Shown here in pieces: positions 25,497-32,753 of a stretch of 64,000 nucleotides of DNA; within the stretch, counting starts at the first letter, position 1, and each line of letters opens with the position of its first letter. The notes under the pieces are model-generated. The model was given only the letters and a program-made list of their open reading frames with translations, ran no database searches and was not told where the DNA came from. Made by a program: the position numbers and the translations under genes. The DNA is from Halanaerobiales bacterium (lineage in GTDB: Bacteria; Bacillota_F; Halanaerobiia; DY22613). The stretch covers positions 1-64,000 of the forward strand of contig JAGMES010000002.1 in the NCBI GenBank assembly GCA_023128035.1, given 5' to 3'.

Positions 25497-25766
25497 TTGT
25501 TGAACTTAAGAAAGAATAACGTAGTTATTATTTCGATTTTAAGCACATATTGGGGAGGAAATATACCTACTCCCAGAGCTTTATGCAATTGTGAAGTATG
25601 CAAAAAAGCCAGGGAATTTGGTGAACCATATAAAAGAAATAGTAGTTCCTTATATATCAATGACATTAATGGGTTAATTGATTACCCAGAAGATATTACA
25701 GAATGGATTAGAAAAAATAAGGTAAAGAAGACTCTGTTTACTCACATTGAAGAAATAGAGATATAG
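25497..25766 (+). pseudogene. Internally deleted MBL-fold hydrolase (PhnP-like) remnant
   Basis: The frame has no ATG or ribosome binding site and opens with TTG. Residues ~18-65 match the N-terminus of PhnP-type metallo-beta-lactamase-fold phosphodiesterases, including GGNIPTPRALCNCEVCKKAR and SSSLYINDINGLIDYPEDI. The catalytic HxHxDH region and everything up to the C-terminal end are gone. The last ~20 residues (RKNKVKKTLFTHIEEIEI) look like the C-terminal strand of the same family. The fragment is therefore a gene that lost its middle in frame, about 90 residues instead of ~250. It cannot bind the catalytic metals. An IS605-like end lies immediately upstream. Confidence 0.6.
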
Positions 25767-25819
25767 TTATAGGGATAAATTATTTTTAACAAAACCTAAA
25801 AATAAAGGAGAGAAAAACT

Positions 25820-26191
25820 ATGGATATTGAAAAGATAAGGGAATATTTTTTAAGTAAACCCGGTGTTGTTGAGGAGCAGCCATTTAATCAACCCGTTCCA
25901 GTATTTAAAGTTGGAGGTAAGATGTTTAGTTTAATTAATATACACGAACCGGATCGGACAAGTATAAATTTAAAGCACTACAAAGAAGAAAATTATGAAC
26001 TACGTGAAGTTTATGACGAGATAGTTCCAGGATATCATATGAACAAAGCTCATTGGAATACAGTATATTTAGATGGAAACTTAGAGGAAGAATTTGTTAA
26101 GTGTCTAATTGCTACTTCCTATGATTTAGTTTTTAAATCATTATCAAAAAGCAAACAAAAAGAAATTTTGGTAACTAATCAAGAGGTATAG
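25820..26191 (+). CDS. MmcQ/YjbR family protein
   Basis: 123 residues with an AAAGGAG site before the ATG. The pattern of the family is clear: a start with IREYFLSKPGVVEEQPF, then PVFKVGGKMFSLINI, and HMNKAHWNTVYLDGNLEEE followed by a helix DLVFKSLSKSKQKEI. YjbR proteins adopt a double-wing DNA-binding-like fold similar to MotA/CyaY folds; the molecular role is unknown. It is a stand-alone gene in a row of single genes, and full length for the family. Confidence 0.87.
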   Translation: MDIEKIREYFLSKPGVVEEQPFNQPVPVFKVGGKMFSLINIHEPDRTSINLKHYKEENYELREVYDEIVPGYHMNKAHWNTVYLDGNLEEEFVKCLIATSYDLVFKSLSKSKQKEILVTNQEV

Positions 26192-26204
26192 AATTAGATA
26201 TTAG

Positions 26205-26354
26205 ATATATCTAAAAAGCCCCAAATGCTATGATGTTATTTCTATATTTGCAAAGGAAAATGACGGTGTGATCACAAATTGTAAAGTTGATGTTGGAGAT
26301 ATGTATTTATCAAGGGTACCGATTAAAGTAAGGGGGTTCATCTTTTTAAACTAA
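26205..26354 (+). other. Unassigned coding-looking fragment
   Basis: A frame without start codon, open from 26205 to a stop at 26352-26354, reads KENDGVITNCKVDVGDMYLS then RVPIKVRGFIFLN. It looks like the end of a protein rather than random sequence, but no family is recognised. It slightly overlaps, on the other strand, the Rpn remnant. Together they fill most of the 440-base gap between the YjbR and DUF6155 genes. Confidence 0.25.
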
Positions 26355-26483
26355 TGTTTTTACCCAATCAGCATTAACAAAACTGTACAATAAGTCTAGA
26401 CAAATTTGTTTGTGCGATAAAAGACTTTTATAACCCAGGTCATGAGGTTTTGAAATAGGATATGTACTATTATTGTGGGACAT
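26346..26483 (-). pseudogene. N-terminal remnant of an Rpn family (PD-(D/E)XK) nuclease/transposase
   Basis: On the minus strand an ATG at 26483 has a good AAAAGGAGA site seven to ten bases upstream. It opens 45 residues: SKPHDLGYKSLLSHKQICLD then LLYSFVNADWVKTLV and a stop. This is the conserved start of Rpn/YhgA-like recombination-promoting nucleases (family length about 280-330). The catalytic PD-(D/E)XK core is missing. The start region is intact and the rest has been deleted or replaced, so it is a decayed mobile gene. Confidence 0.6.
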
Positions 26484-26634
26484 TATTCTGTCTCCTTTTT
26501 TATCATAAAAAAGAAGACGAAAAGTAATAAATGTAGAATTCTTAAATGTGGCTTTATGACTATAAGCATTAATTAAGTTTGTAAGTGAAAGAAAAAGATA
26601 TAAAAAAATTAAAATAAGAAGAGGAATTAAACTA

Positions 26635-27186
26635 ATGAAAAAAATAGGATTAAAGGAATTAAATAAATATTTATCAACAAAAACTGAAAAAGAGTTGAAG
26701 GAAGAAATAAAGGCATTATTCAAAGTATTTCCAGACGTAAAGGAATACTATCAAATAAAAGCTAATCCAGAAAATGAAATAGCAATTTTAGAAAAATATC
26801 GAAAAATTATCGAAAATGAATTTTGGCCTGTTAGAGGTGAGTCAAAACTAAGATATTCCGTGATGAAAAAGGCTATTACTGATTTTAAGAAGATTTCAAA
26901 AACGCCAGAAAATATTGCTGATTTAATGATTTCGCGTGTTGAAAATGGTGTTGATTTTACTAATAAATATGGGGATATGGATCTTAAGTTTTATAATAAT
27001 ATCCTTGGCATATATAGTGCTACGTTAGCTTATATAGAAGCTAATGATTTGCAAATCAAATTTAAAGATAGATGTAAGAAGGTGGTAGAGAACAGCCAAG
27101 GAATAGCTTGGGCTTTTCCTGAGGAAATGGAAATTGTTTATTATGAAGTTTTTTATGATTTAGAAGAGGAGGAAGATGAATTTTAA
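26635..27186 (+). CDS. DUF6155 family protein
   Basis: 183 residues, mostly helical and charged, with AGAGGAATT before the ATG. The opening (KKIGLKELNKYLSTKTEKEL, EEIKALFKVFPDVKEYYQIK) and the central EFWPVRGESKLRYSVMKKAI match the uncharacterised DUF6155 family. The C-terminus is very acidic (YDLEEEEDEF). The function is unknown. It is a stand-alone gene, and family assignment is from memory of the pattern. Confidence 0.7.
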   Translation: MKKIGLKELNKYLSTKTEKELKEEIKALFKVFPDVKEYYQIKANPENEIAILEKYRKIIENEFWPVRGESKLRYSVMKKAITDFKKISKTPENIADLMISRVENGVDFTNKYGDMDLKFYNNILGIYSATLAYIEANDLQIKFKDRCKKVVENSQGIAWAFPEEMEIVYYEVFYDLEEEEDEF

Positions 27187-27326
27187 CCAGTGATTTAAAT
27201 GCCACCACTAAGCGATTTAATTCAGCACGGTGGATGTTAGCTGTAATGCCAACCTATATATGAATAAATTCATGCCCGGCTTCCGGCTGTGTGCGTAGAA
27301 AATATATTATAAAGAGGTAGATAATC

Positions 27327-27770
27327 GTGAATGAGATCTTTGATATTTCTTATGAAGAGATTGAAGTTATCAAGAACCTTTGGGAAAAAAACAGACAGTA
27401 TCATGAGAATAGTTCAGAATACTTTAAGGAATCATACCGTTTTATTAGCTTTGATCAGAGAACCAAAGCTTTCAGTGTATTTAATAAAGAGACTATGAAA
27501 ATAACTGTCGCAAAAAGTAATGATGACTATATTGGATATTGTATATCAACAATAATTGAAGAGAAGGGAGAGCTTGAATCATTGCATGTTGATGAGACTA
27601 GTAGAGGGAATGGAATTGGGAAGAAACTTGTAATTAAACATATAGAATGGATGAAAGAAAAGAATTGTAAAGTGATTGGAGTAACAGTATCTCAGGAGAA
27701 TGAATCTACGATATGGTTTTATAAGAAGCTTGGATTCTATCCGAATACCTTATATATGCAACTGAAATAG
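27327..27770 (+). CDS. GNAT family N-acetyltransferase
   Basis: 147 residues starting at GTG (AAAGAGGTAG site upstream); no in-frame ATG fits. The GNAT core is complete: strand 4 with ELESLHVDETSRGNGIGKKL (R-G-x-G-I-G acetyl-CoA loop) and VTVSQENESTIWFYKKLGFY. It probably acetylates an amine of a small molecule or protein; the substrate is unknown. It is flanked on both sides by spacers that are visibly richer in G+C than the surroundings. Confidence 0.85.
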   Translation: MNEIFDISYEEIEVIKNLWEKNRQYHENSSEYFKESYRFISFDQRTKAFSVFNKETMKITVAKSNDDYIGYCISTIIEEKGELESLHVDETSRGNGIGKKLVIKHIEWMKEKNCKVIGVTVSQENESTIWFYKKLGFYPNTLYMQLK

Positions 27771-27949
27771 AAGAGCTAGATGTGATTTGGGAAAATGTCT
27801 TTGTACCTGTACTCAGAGCGTTTAGCGCTCAGAAGTGATATTGGTGTCTACACTGCATGGGAGTTCGTGCTGGCGAGAGTCGGGCTCTAGAGCAGACCAT
27901 CATACATTTCAAAGACTAAGACACAGAAATAAGAGAGGGGGAAGATTTT

Positions 27950-28903
27950 ATGAGAAAATATTTAAATGTGGATAGATTGGAGTTTGCAGTTACATATCGC
28001 TGCAATTCAAATTGTGAGCATTGTAATGTTAAACATAAAAAGAAAATGAACAAGCCAATTGATAAGTATCTAGCTGTGGAGATTGTAAATAAGATTAGTA
28101 AAAAATATCATCCTCAATCAATAATGACTTTTGGTGGGGAACCTTTGTTACATCCTGAAATTGTATGTGCTATTCATAATGAAGCAAAGAAAACTGGTAT
28201 TCCCAAAAGACAGGTGATAACAAATGGGTACTGGTCTAATGATAAGGACAAGGTTAGTGAAATTGTTAAACTATTAAAAGTAGCAGGTGTAAACAATATA
28301 CTTGTTTCTGTAGATGCATTTCATAAGGAATATATTCCACTTGATATAGTTAAAAATACAGTAGAGACTTTAATTAAAGAGGGTTTTGAAGTAATAAAAT
28401 GGAATCCTTGTTGGGTGGTAAATGAGAATCATAATAATCAGTACAACATAGTGACTAAAAATATCCTAAAAGAACTCGATAGCCTACAAATAGAATCTGC
28501 AAGTGGAAATATTGTATGTCCAGAAGGTTCTGCAATAGAAAATTTAAGCACATATATTCCAGTTAAACAGTATTTACCTAAGGGTAGATGTGAGGAAATG
28601 CCTTACACAGATCCTTTAGATTCAATAACGAGTATTAGTATTGAACCAAATGGAGATGTAAAAATTTGTAGAGGTTTTAGTATTGGTAATGTCTTCAAAG
28701 CTGATATCATAGATATTTTGGAGAATTATAATCCATATGCGAATCCAGAGATGAGAATTATTTTGGAAAAAGGAATAGAAGGTTTAATGGAATTGGGAAA
28801 GAAAAGTGGTATTAAACCATTAGTAGAAGACTATTATTCAATATGCCAAATGTGTATTTCGATTAGAGGGCAGCTAAAAGGAAATGAATATTTTTTGTCA
28901 TAA
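27950..28903 (+). CDS. Radical SAM protein with C-terminal cysteine cluster
   Basis: 317 residues with a GAGAGGGGG site upstream. The N-terminal motif CNSNCEHC (CX3CX2C, Cys18/22/25) binds the [4Fe-4S]-SAM cluster. Barrel landmarks follow: IMTFGGEPLLHPEI (GGEP), VITNGYW and NILVSVDAFHKEY. The C-terminal part has NIVCPEGSA, KGRCEE, SIEPNGDVKICRGF and YYSICQMCISIRGQ, a short SPASM-like set for one auxiliary cluster. The substrate is unknown. No small peptide gene with a good site was found next to it. The gene just downstream encodes a four-span membrane protein starting 13 nt after the stop, which suggests a functional pair. Confidence 0.85.
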   Translation: MRKYLNVDRLEFAVTYRCNSNCEHCNVKHKKKMNKPIDKYLAVEIVNKISKKYHPQSIMTFGGEPLLHPEIVCAIHNEAKKTGIPKRQVITNGYWSNDKDKVSEIVKLLKVAGVNNILVSVDAFHKEYIPLDIVKNTVETLIKEGFEVIKWNPCWVVNENHNNQYNIVTKNILKELDSLQIESASGNIVCPEGSAIENLSTYIPVKQYLPKGRCEEMPYTDPLDSITSISIEPNGDVKICRGFSIGNVFKADIIDILENYNPYANPEMRIILEKGIEGLMELGKKSGIKPLVEDYYSICQMCISIRGQLKGNEYFLS

Positions 28904-28916
28904 GGGAGTGGAATTA

Positions 28917-29441
28917 ATGAAACGAATTATTGCATTTCATGAGATGTTAGGCGGAGTATTAGGAGTATTGCTGTTCATATTTTTCGTACCATTTAGAAGC
29001 TTCTTTTTGGGACCTGTAATATTGATAATTAATATTATAATGCTTTCTTTATATGTTTTATCTTTTTGTGCAGGTTTTTTAATGTGGAAGGGAAAAAAAT
29101 CAGGAATACTTTTATCTCTTATTATTCAAGTGTTTCAAATCCCGCAATTCATTATAAACGGCTATACATATTTATTTATATGTGGATCTATGTTAAGTAT
29201 AAATATTGAATATTTTACATCTCACTATGGTTTTAATTTTAATGTACATCTAGGTAGCTTGTATCATATTAATCTTATGTCTGGACAAACTTCATTACTA
29301 CTTGGAATTAATGTTATTGCTCTTGTTATATTTATGTATCTGCTAAAACAACGTAAAGCGTTATCGAAACATCAGACTTTTGATAAACAGTTAGATATAC
29401 AAAATGAGAATAATGAGTTTGGTGCGGAACAATCTTCTTGA
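28917..29441 (+). CDS. Membrane protein with about four spans, unknown function
   Basis: The ATG at 28917 is chosen (site AAGGGAGTGG); an earlier frame start overlaps the radical SAM gene without a site. The 174 residues contain about four hydrophobic segments (HEMLGGVLGVLLFIFFVPF, LIINIIMLSLYVLSFCAGFL, ILLSLIIQVFQIPQFIING and LLGINVIALVIFMYLL) and an acidic soluble tail. No family is recognised. Its tight spacing behind the radical SAM gene suggests co-expression. Confidence 0.68.
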   Translation: MKRIIAFHEMLGGVLGVLLFIFFVPFRSFFLGPVILIINIIMLSLYVLSFCAGFLMWKGKKSGILLSLIIQVFQIPQFIINGYTYLFICGSMLSINIEYFTSHYGFNFNVHLGSLYHINLMSGQTSLLLGINVIALVIFMYLLKQRKALSKHQTFDKQLDIQNENNEFGAEQSS

Positions 29442-29680
29442 TATATCATCATTTAGTTGTACATATCTGGATAATGAACGATAAAAATGAATATTTAATT
29501 CAAAAAAGAGCAGACCATCTAAAATTGTTACCAGGTATTTGGGCAGCAGCAAGTGGTGCTGCTATAAAAGGTGAAGAGAGTAAAACTGCTGCAATTAGAG
29601 AAGTCAAAGAAGAATTGGGTATTAAGCCTTGCGCAAACAAGATGAAAAAGATTAAAAGAATTAAAGGAAGGGGACAATAA
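29438..29680 (+). pseudogene. Nudix hydrolase fragment, truncated at both ends
   Basis: The frame opens with a TTG overlapping the previous stop. It begins directly with YHHLVVHIWIMND, a region that is about 30 residues inside normal isopentenyl-isomerase-like Nudix proteins. The catalytic Nudix box GX5EX7REVKEELGI is intact (GAAIKGEESKTAAIREVKEE, then LGI). After KKIKRIK the protein stops, exactly where the ribosome binding site of the next gene begins, losing about 75 residues. It is a fragment bounded by two deletions; activity is unlikely. Confidence 0.7.
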
Positions 29681-30200
29681 TGAATCTGTTAAAGATAGAT
29701 AGTTTAACAGAAAACCAAATTAATAACATTTTCAAACTGGCTGAAAACCTAAAGTTACATGGCAAAGTAAATTACTTAAAAGAAAAAACGTTTTTACTAT
29801 TTTTTCCCGAAACTAGTATAAGAACAAAAATTACATTTGAAAAGGGCATAAAAGATTTAGGTGGTAATTGTATTTTGTTTCCTCCTGAAACACTTGATAA
29901 GCGAGAAAAAATCGAAGACGTTGCAAAGTATATAGAAAATTGGGTTGATGGAATCATTATTAGACATCCAGAGTATTCTAAACTTGAAGAAATGGCTAAG
30001 TATTGTTCAATACCAGTAATTAATGCTATGACAAGTACTAATCATCCTTGTGAAATATTATCTGACATATTATCTGACATATATTCTATCAGCCAGATTA
30101 AAAAGAACTTGCTTTATGTACAACAGGCAATAATTCTATATTGTATTGGAATTAAGGAATTATAGTTATGGGGATGAATTATGGAGTAGCTGGGCGTTAA
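29680..30200 (+). pseudogene. Ornithine-carbamoyltransferase-like gene, frameshifted and truncated
   Basis: A good site AAGGAAGGGG and ATG open 145 residues of a carbamoyltransferase N-terminal domain: FFPETSIRTKITFEKGIKDL (carbamoyl-phosphate loop), VDGIIIRHPEYSKLEEMA, PVINAMTSTNHPCEILSDI. A 12-base tandem duplication gives ILSDILSDI. Near 30115 the frame shifts. In another frame GNNSILYWN, a stop, and then GIIVMGMNYGVAG continue the family-like sequence before ending at 30200. The amino-acid-binding domain is absent. It is a dead gene; the intact frame ends in a 161-residue product. Confidence 0.68.
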
Positions 30201-30220
30201 ATCAGAAGGGTGGTATTAAC

Positions 30221-31150
30221 TTGAATTTAAAGACAAAAGAGGAGTTCTCAATTAAGGGTAGTGACGGTATGAATGTCTTTGTACATTGTTGGAATAAAGT
30301 AGCAGAACCGCGAGCTGTTGTCCAGATTTTTCATGGAATGGCCGAACATGCTGCACGTTATGAGAGATTTGCCAAATATTTAAATAGTGAGGGCTTTATT
30401 GTGTACGCCAATGATCACCGGGGACACGGAAGAACAGCAGGCAGTGTTGAAGAGTTAGGTTATATTGGTCAAGACGGTTTTAATATGATTGTAGAAGATG
30501 AATATATTATCACCGAGTTAATTCAGGAGAAACATCAAGGATTACCCATTATTGTATTTGGTCATAGTTTTGGTTCGTTTATTGCTCAGGAGTATATCAT
30601 TAATTATGGAAAAGAGATAGTAGGAGTAGTTCTGTGTGGTTCGGCCGCCAAATTGGGAATCGAGGTACACGCTGGAAAAATGATTGCTGGTCTTGAAAAG
30701 ATTATTTTTGGTGAACGGAAAAAGAGTAAACTCCTGGACTTTTTAAGTTTTGGTAGCTATAATAAACGGATAAAAAATAATACATGCCGTTTTGACTGGT
30801 TAAGTACCGATGTAGATGAAGTAAAAAAATACGAAGAAGATCCATATAGTGGGACACTGTTTACTGTTGGATTTTTCTATTATTTTTTACAGGGTTTATC
30901 TAAACTTTATAAAAAAGATCGCTTAGCAAAGATACCAAAAGATCTTCCAATATTTATTATCGCCGGTGATCAAGACCCGGTAGGGAATTATGGGAGATTA
31001 GTAAAAAAACTATACTCTATCTATCAAGAAACGGGAATTCATGATGTAAAGATGCGACTTTACCCAGGAGGACGGCATGAATTGTTGAATGAGGTGAATC
31101 GAGACGAGGTTGCATTGCATCTATTAACTTGGTTCAATGAAATTACTTAG
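30221..31150 (+). CDS. Lysophospholipase / monoacylglycerol lipase-like alpha/beta hydrolase
   Basis: A serine hydrolase of the S33/lysophospholipase type. Visible are the oxyanion motif FHGMAEHAARYERFAKYL, VYANDHRGHGRTAGS, the nucleophile elbow GHSFGS, the acid GDQDPVG and the catalytic His in GGRHELLNE. It cleaves acyl esters of lysolipids or monoglycerides in the cytoplasm. The frame opens at TTG 30146, but the extra ~25 residues there come from the decayed carbamoyltransferase. TTG at 30221, with AGAAGGG about ten bases upstream and the product starting NLKTKEEFSIKGSDGMNVF, fits the family better (309 residues). Confidence 0.88.
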   Translation: MNLKTKEEFSIKGSDGMNVFVHCWNKVAEPRAVVQIFHGMAEHAARYERFAKYLNSEGFIVYANDHRGHGRTAGSVEELGYIGQDGFNMIVEDEYIITELIQEKHQGLPIIVFGHSFGSFIAQEYIINYGKEIVGVVLCGSAAKLGIEVHAGKMIAGLEKIIFGERKKSKLLDFLSFGSYNKRIKNNTCRFDWLSTDVDEVKKYEEDPYSGTLFTVGFFYYFLQGLSKLYKKDRLAKIPKDLPIFIIAGDQDPVGNYGRLVKKLYSIYQETGIHDVKMRLYPGGRHELLNEVNRDEVALHLLTWFNEIT

Positions 31151-31157
31151 CCCTATT

Positions 31158-31357
31158 GCTAGTGATAAACGCGTGTCACTATTTTTAACAGATAATGGAA
31201 TTCAAGCTATTCAATATAATTTTTTCATTTGAGTTTGTCGAGTGAATCATCAACTGTAATCAAATAACATACATAAAAAGCGAATACTACCAAAAAAATT
31301 ATCTAACGACACTACTTAACTATAGAAGTTTAAAAAATTCTATAGGTGTTTTTTTAT
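31158..31357 (+). terminator. Two successive hairpin terminators after the lipase gene
   Basis: The first is TAGTGATA / TGTCACTA (31160-31181) followed by TTTTT. The second is CTATAGAA / TTCTATAG (31320-31345) followed by GTGTTTTTTT. Between them the sequence is AT-rich without any frame of interest. Confidence 0.6.
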
Positions 31358-31426
31358 AATACATAAAAAATAATGGTATTATTTAAAATATTTCAGCAAT
31401 GTAGAGATTAAATTCAACGGCACAAC

Positions 31427-31455
31427 TTGAATTATTTATAAGATTATGGTATAAT
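31427..31455 (+). promoter_or_regulatory. Promoter upstream of DUF4097 gene and NRPS cluster
   Basis: TTGAAT (31427-31432), 17-base spacer, and a perfect TATAAT (31450-31455) preceded by TGG (extended -10). The predicted leader is about 100 nt. No terminator is obvious between here and the first NRPS gene, so it may drive both. Confidence 0.7.
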
Positions 31456-31556
31456 CAGATTGAACTTTCGAGTTATAAAATGGTAATAAAAAAACGTTAT
31501 AATATATTGCTAAATTTTATAGAAAAGCAGTAATTATTAACAACAGAAAGGAGATA

Positions 31557-31592
31557 ATGCGCTTTTCTGGAATTATATTATTATATTTATGA
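31557..31592 (+). CDS. Mini-ORF 1: 11-residue leader peptide candidate
   Basis: AGAAAGGAGATA lies before an ATG encoding MRFSGIILLYL and a stop. Its TGA overlaps the ATG of a second mini-ORF in an ATGA junction. The ribosome binding site is as strong as that of real genes here. Whether the peptide matters, or only translation, cannot be seen. Confidence 0.4.
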   Translation: MRFSGIILLYL

Positions 31593-31621
31593 CTAAGAAA
31601 TTATTTGGAGGTAAATTATGA
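31589..31621 (+). CDS. Mini-ORF 2: 10-residue coupling ORF before DUF4097
   Basis: ATG at 31589 encodes MTKKLFGGKL; its GGA-GGT codons form the ribosome binding site of the next gene, and its TGA overlaps that gene's ATG. This is a likely translational-coupling device or the vestige of a shortened upstream gene. Confidence 0.35.
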   Translation: MTKKLFGGKL

Positions 31622-32571
31622 AAAAGAAAAACTTGATAATCTGGCTGGTTATTTTAGTGGGTATGATGTTGGGATGTTTTGGATTTGCAATTGGAATTTT
31701 TAAACAGGTTGATTCTTATACAGAAAAAGTGCCTGCTAAAGAAAAGTTGATTTTGAAAAATTATAAAGGTAAAGTAACTTTAGAACCTACTCAAGGTGAT
31801 GAACTTGTTTTTATCATTGAGAAAGAAGTTCGAGGAGATATTAAAACTAAAATAAACGAAATTTTAGACGAAGTCAACGTTATCTTTGAAGAGGATGAAG
31901 ATACGGTTATGGTGACTATAGATCGACCTGATCAATTGCCTTTAGGGGTTAGTGAAACAGTGATAAACTTTAGAATTCAAGTACCTGAATCTATTGTTCG
32001 CTATATTGATATTGATACAAGGTTTGCGCGAGTTGTTGTAAATGATCTGAGTGGTGAATTGAAAGTTAGGACAAGAAATTATCCTATCTTAATCACTAAT
32101 TTTAAAGGCAATCTTTATGCTAAGACCAATAATCAATCAATAACATTAGAAAATGTTTCAGGTTATGCAGAGATAGAAACAAAAATTGCATCTATAATAA
32201 TTAAAGAGTTTGCTGGAAGTATAAAGGCTAAGACAACTAATAACCCAATTCATTTTTCTTCAACAAAAGAATTAGAAAACGTCTATTTAGAAACTAAAAT
32301 CTCCAATATTTATTATGAAAGTATGATTAAGCCTGATGGTACATATCGGATGAAAACCTCAAATGGTAAGATAGTGTTTTCAATTCCAGAGAATAGTAAA
32401 ATTAATTTGCATGCTCATGTAAGTAATGGTTCAATTAAATGTTCATTACCTTTGAAAGAAACATTTTTTAATGACAAAGAAAACTTAGTAGGAATTATCA
32501 ATGGTGAAGGTGCAGAAGTTGATCTGATTGGAATTCATTGTAGTATTTATATACAAAAATGGGAGGAATAA
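31618..32571 (+). CDS. DUF4097-type beta-helix protein, membrane-anchored
   Basis: 317 residues with GGAGGT six bases before the ATG. A Lys-rich N-terminus and one membrane span (NLIIWLVILVGMMLGCFGFA) anchor it outside the cell. The rest consists of short repeating beta strands (YKGKVTLEPTQGDELVF, VTIDRPDQLP, TNNQSITLENVSGYAEIETK, SGSIKAKTTNNPI-like units). These are typical of the DUF4097/putative-adhesin fold, often linked to envelope stress. No enzymatic residues. It precedes the NRPS genes by 183 nt with only the palindromic element between. A role in producer envelope protection is speculation. Confidence 0.75.
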   Translation: MKKKNLIIWLVILVGMMLGCFGFAIGIFKQVDSYTEKVPAKEKLILKNYKGKVTLEPTQGDELVFIIEKEVRGDIKTKINEILDEVNVIFEEDEDTVMVTIDRPDQLPLGVSETVINFRIQVPESIVRYIDIDTRFARVVVNDLSGELKVRTRNYPILITNFKGNLYAKTNNQSITLENVSGYAEIETKIASIIIKEFAGSIKAKTTNNPIHFSSTKELENVYLETKISNIYYESMIKPDGTYRMKTSNGKIVFSIPENSKINLHAHVSNGSIKCSLPLKETFFNDKENLVGIINGEGAEVDLIGIHCSIYIQKWEE

Positions 32572-32583
32572 GGGTAATGACTG

Positions 32584-32722
32584 ATATTATGATTAGTCTA
32601 CAAAAAGTAGTCGCACAAAAGTGCACAATACCATATATAGTACTGAAATGGGCGGGTTCAGTACTATATATGGTATTGTGAGTTCTTGAACGACTAAAAT
32701 ACTTTTGTGGTCGAATCATATT
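32584..32722 (-). repeat. Palindromic repeat element, copy 2
   Basis: A ~139-bp nested inverted repeat. The outer arms are ATTATGATTAGTCTACAAAA (from about 32586) and ACTTTTGTGGTCGAATCATA (to about 32720). The inner arms are CACAATACCATATATAGTAC and GTACTATATATGGTATTGTG around GGGCGGG. The reverse complement aligns over its full length with 20970-21098. It ends ~30 nt before the NRPS start codon. Confidence 0.85.
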
Positions 32723-32753
32723 AATAATAAAATTTTTATAAAGGGGTTATCAT

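Noticed and set aside
25450..25500. GTTCAAATC-like stretch that could be part of a tRNA T-arm.
   Set aside because: No acceptor, D or anticodon arms can be built around it; the IS605-end reading fits better.
20400..31150. Row of single plus-strand genes suggestive of an integron cassette array.
   Set aside because: The spacers do not share a common repeat, and no attC core pair or integrase gene is visible.
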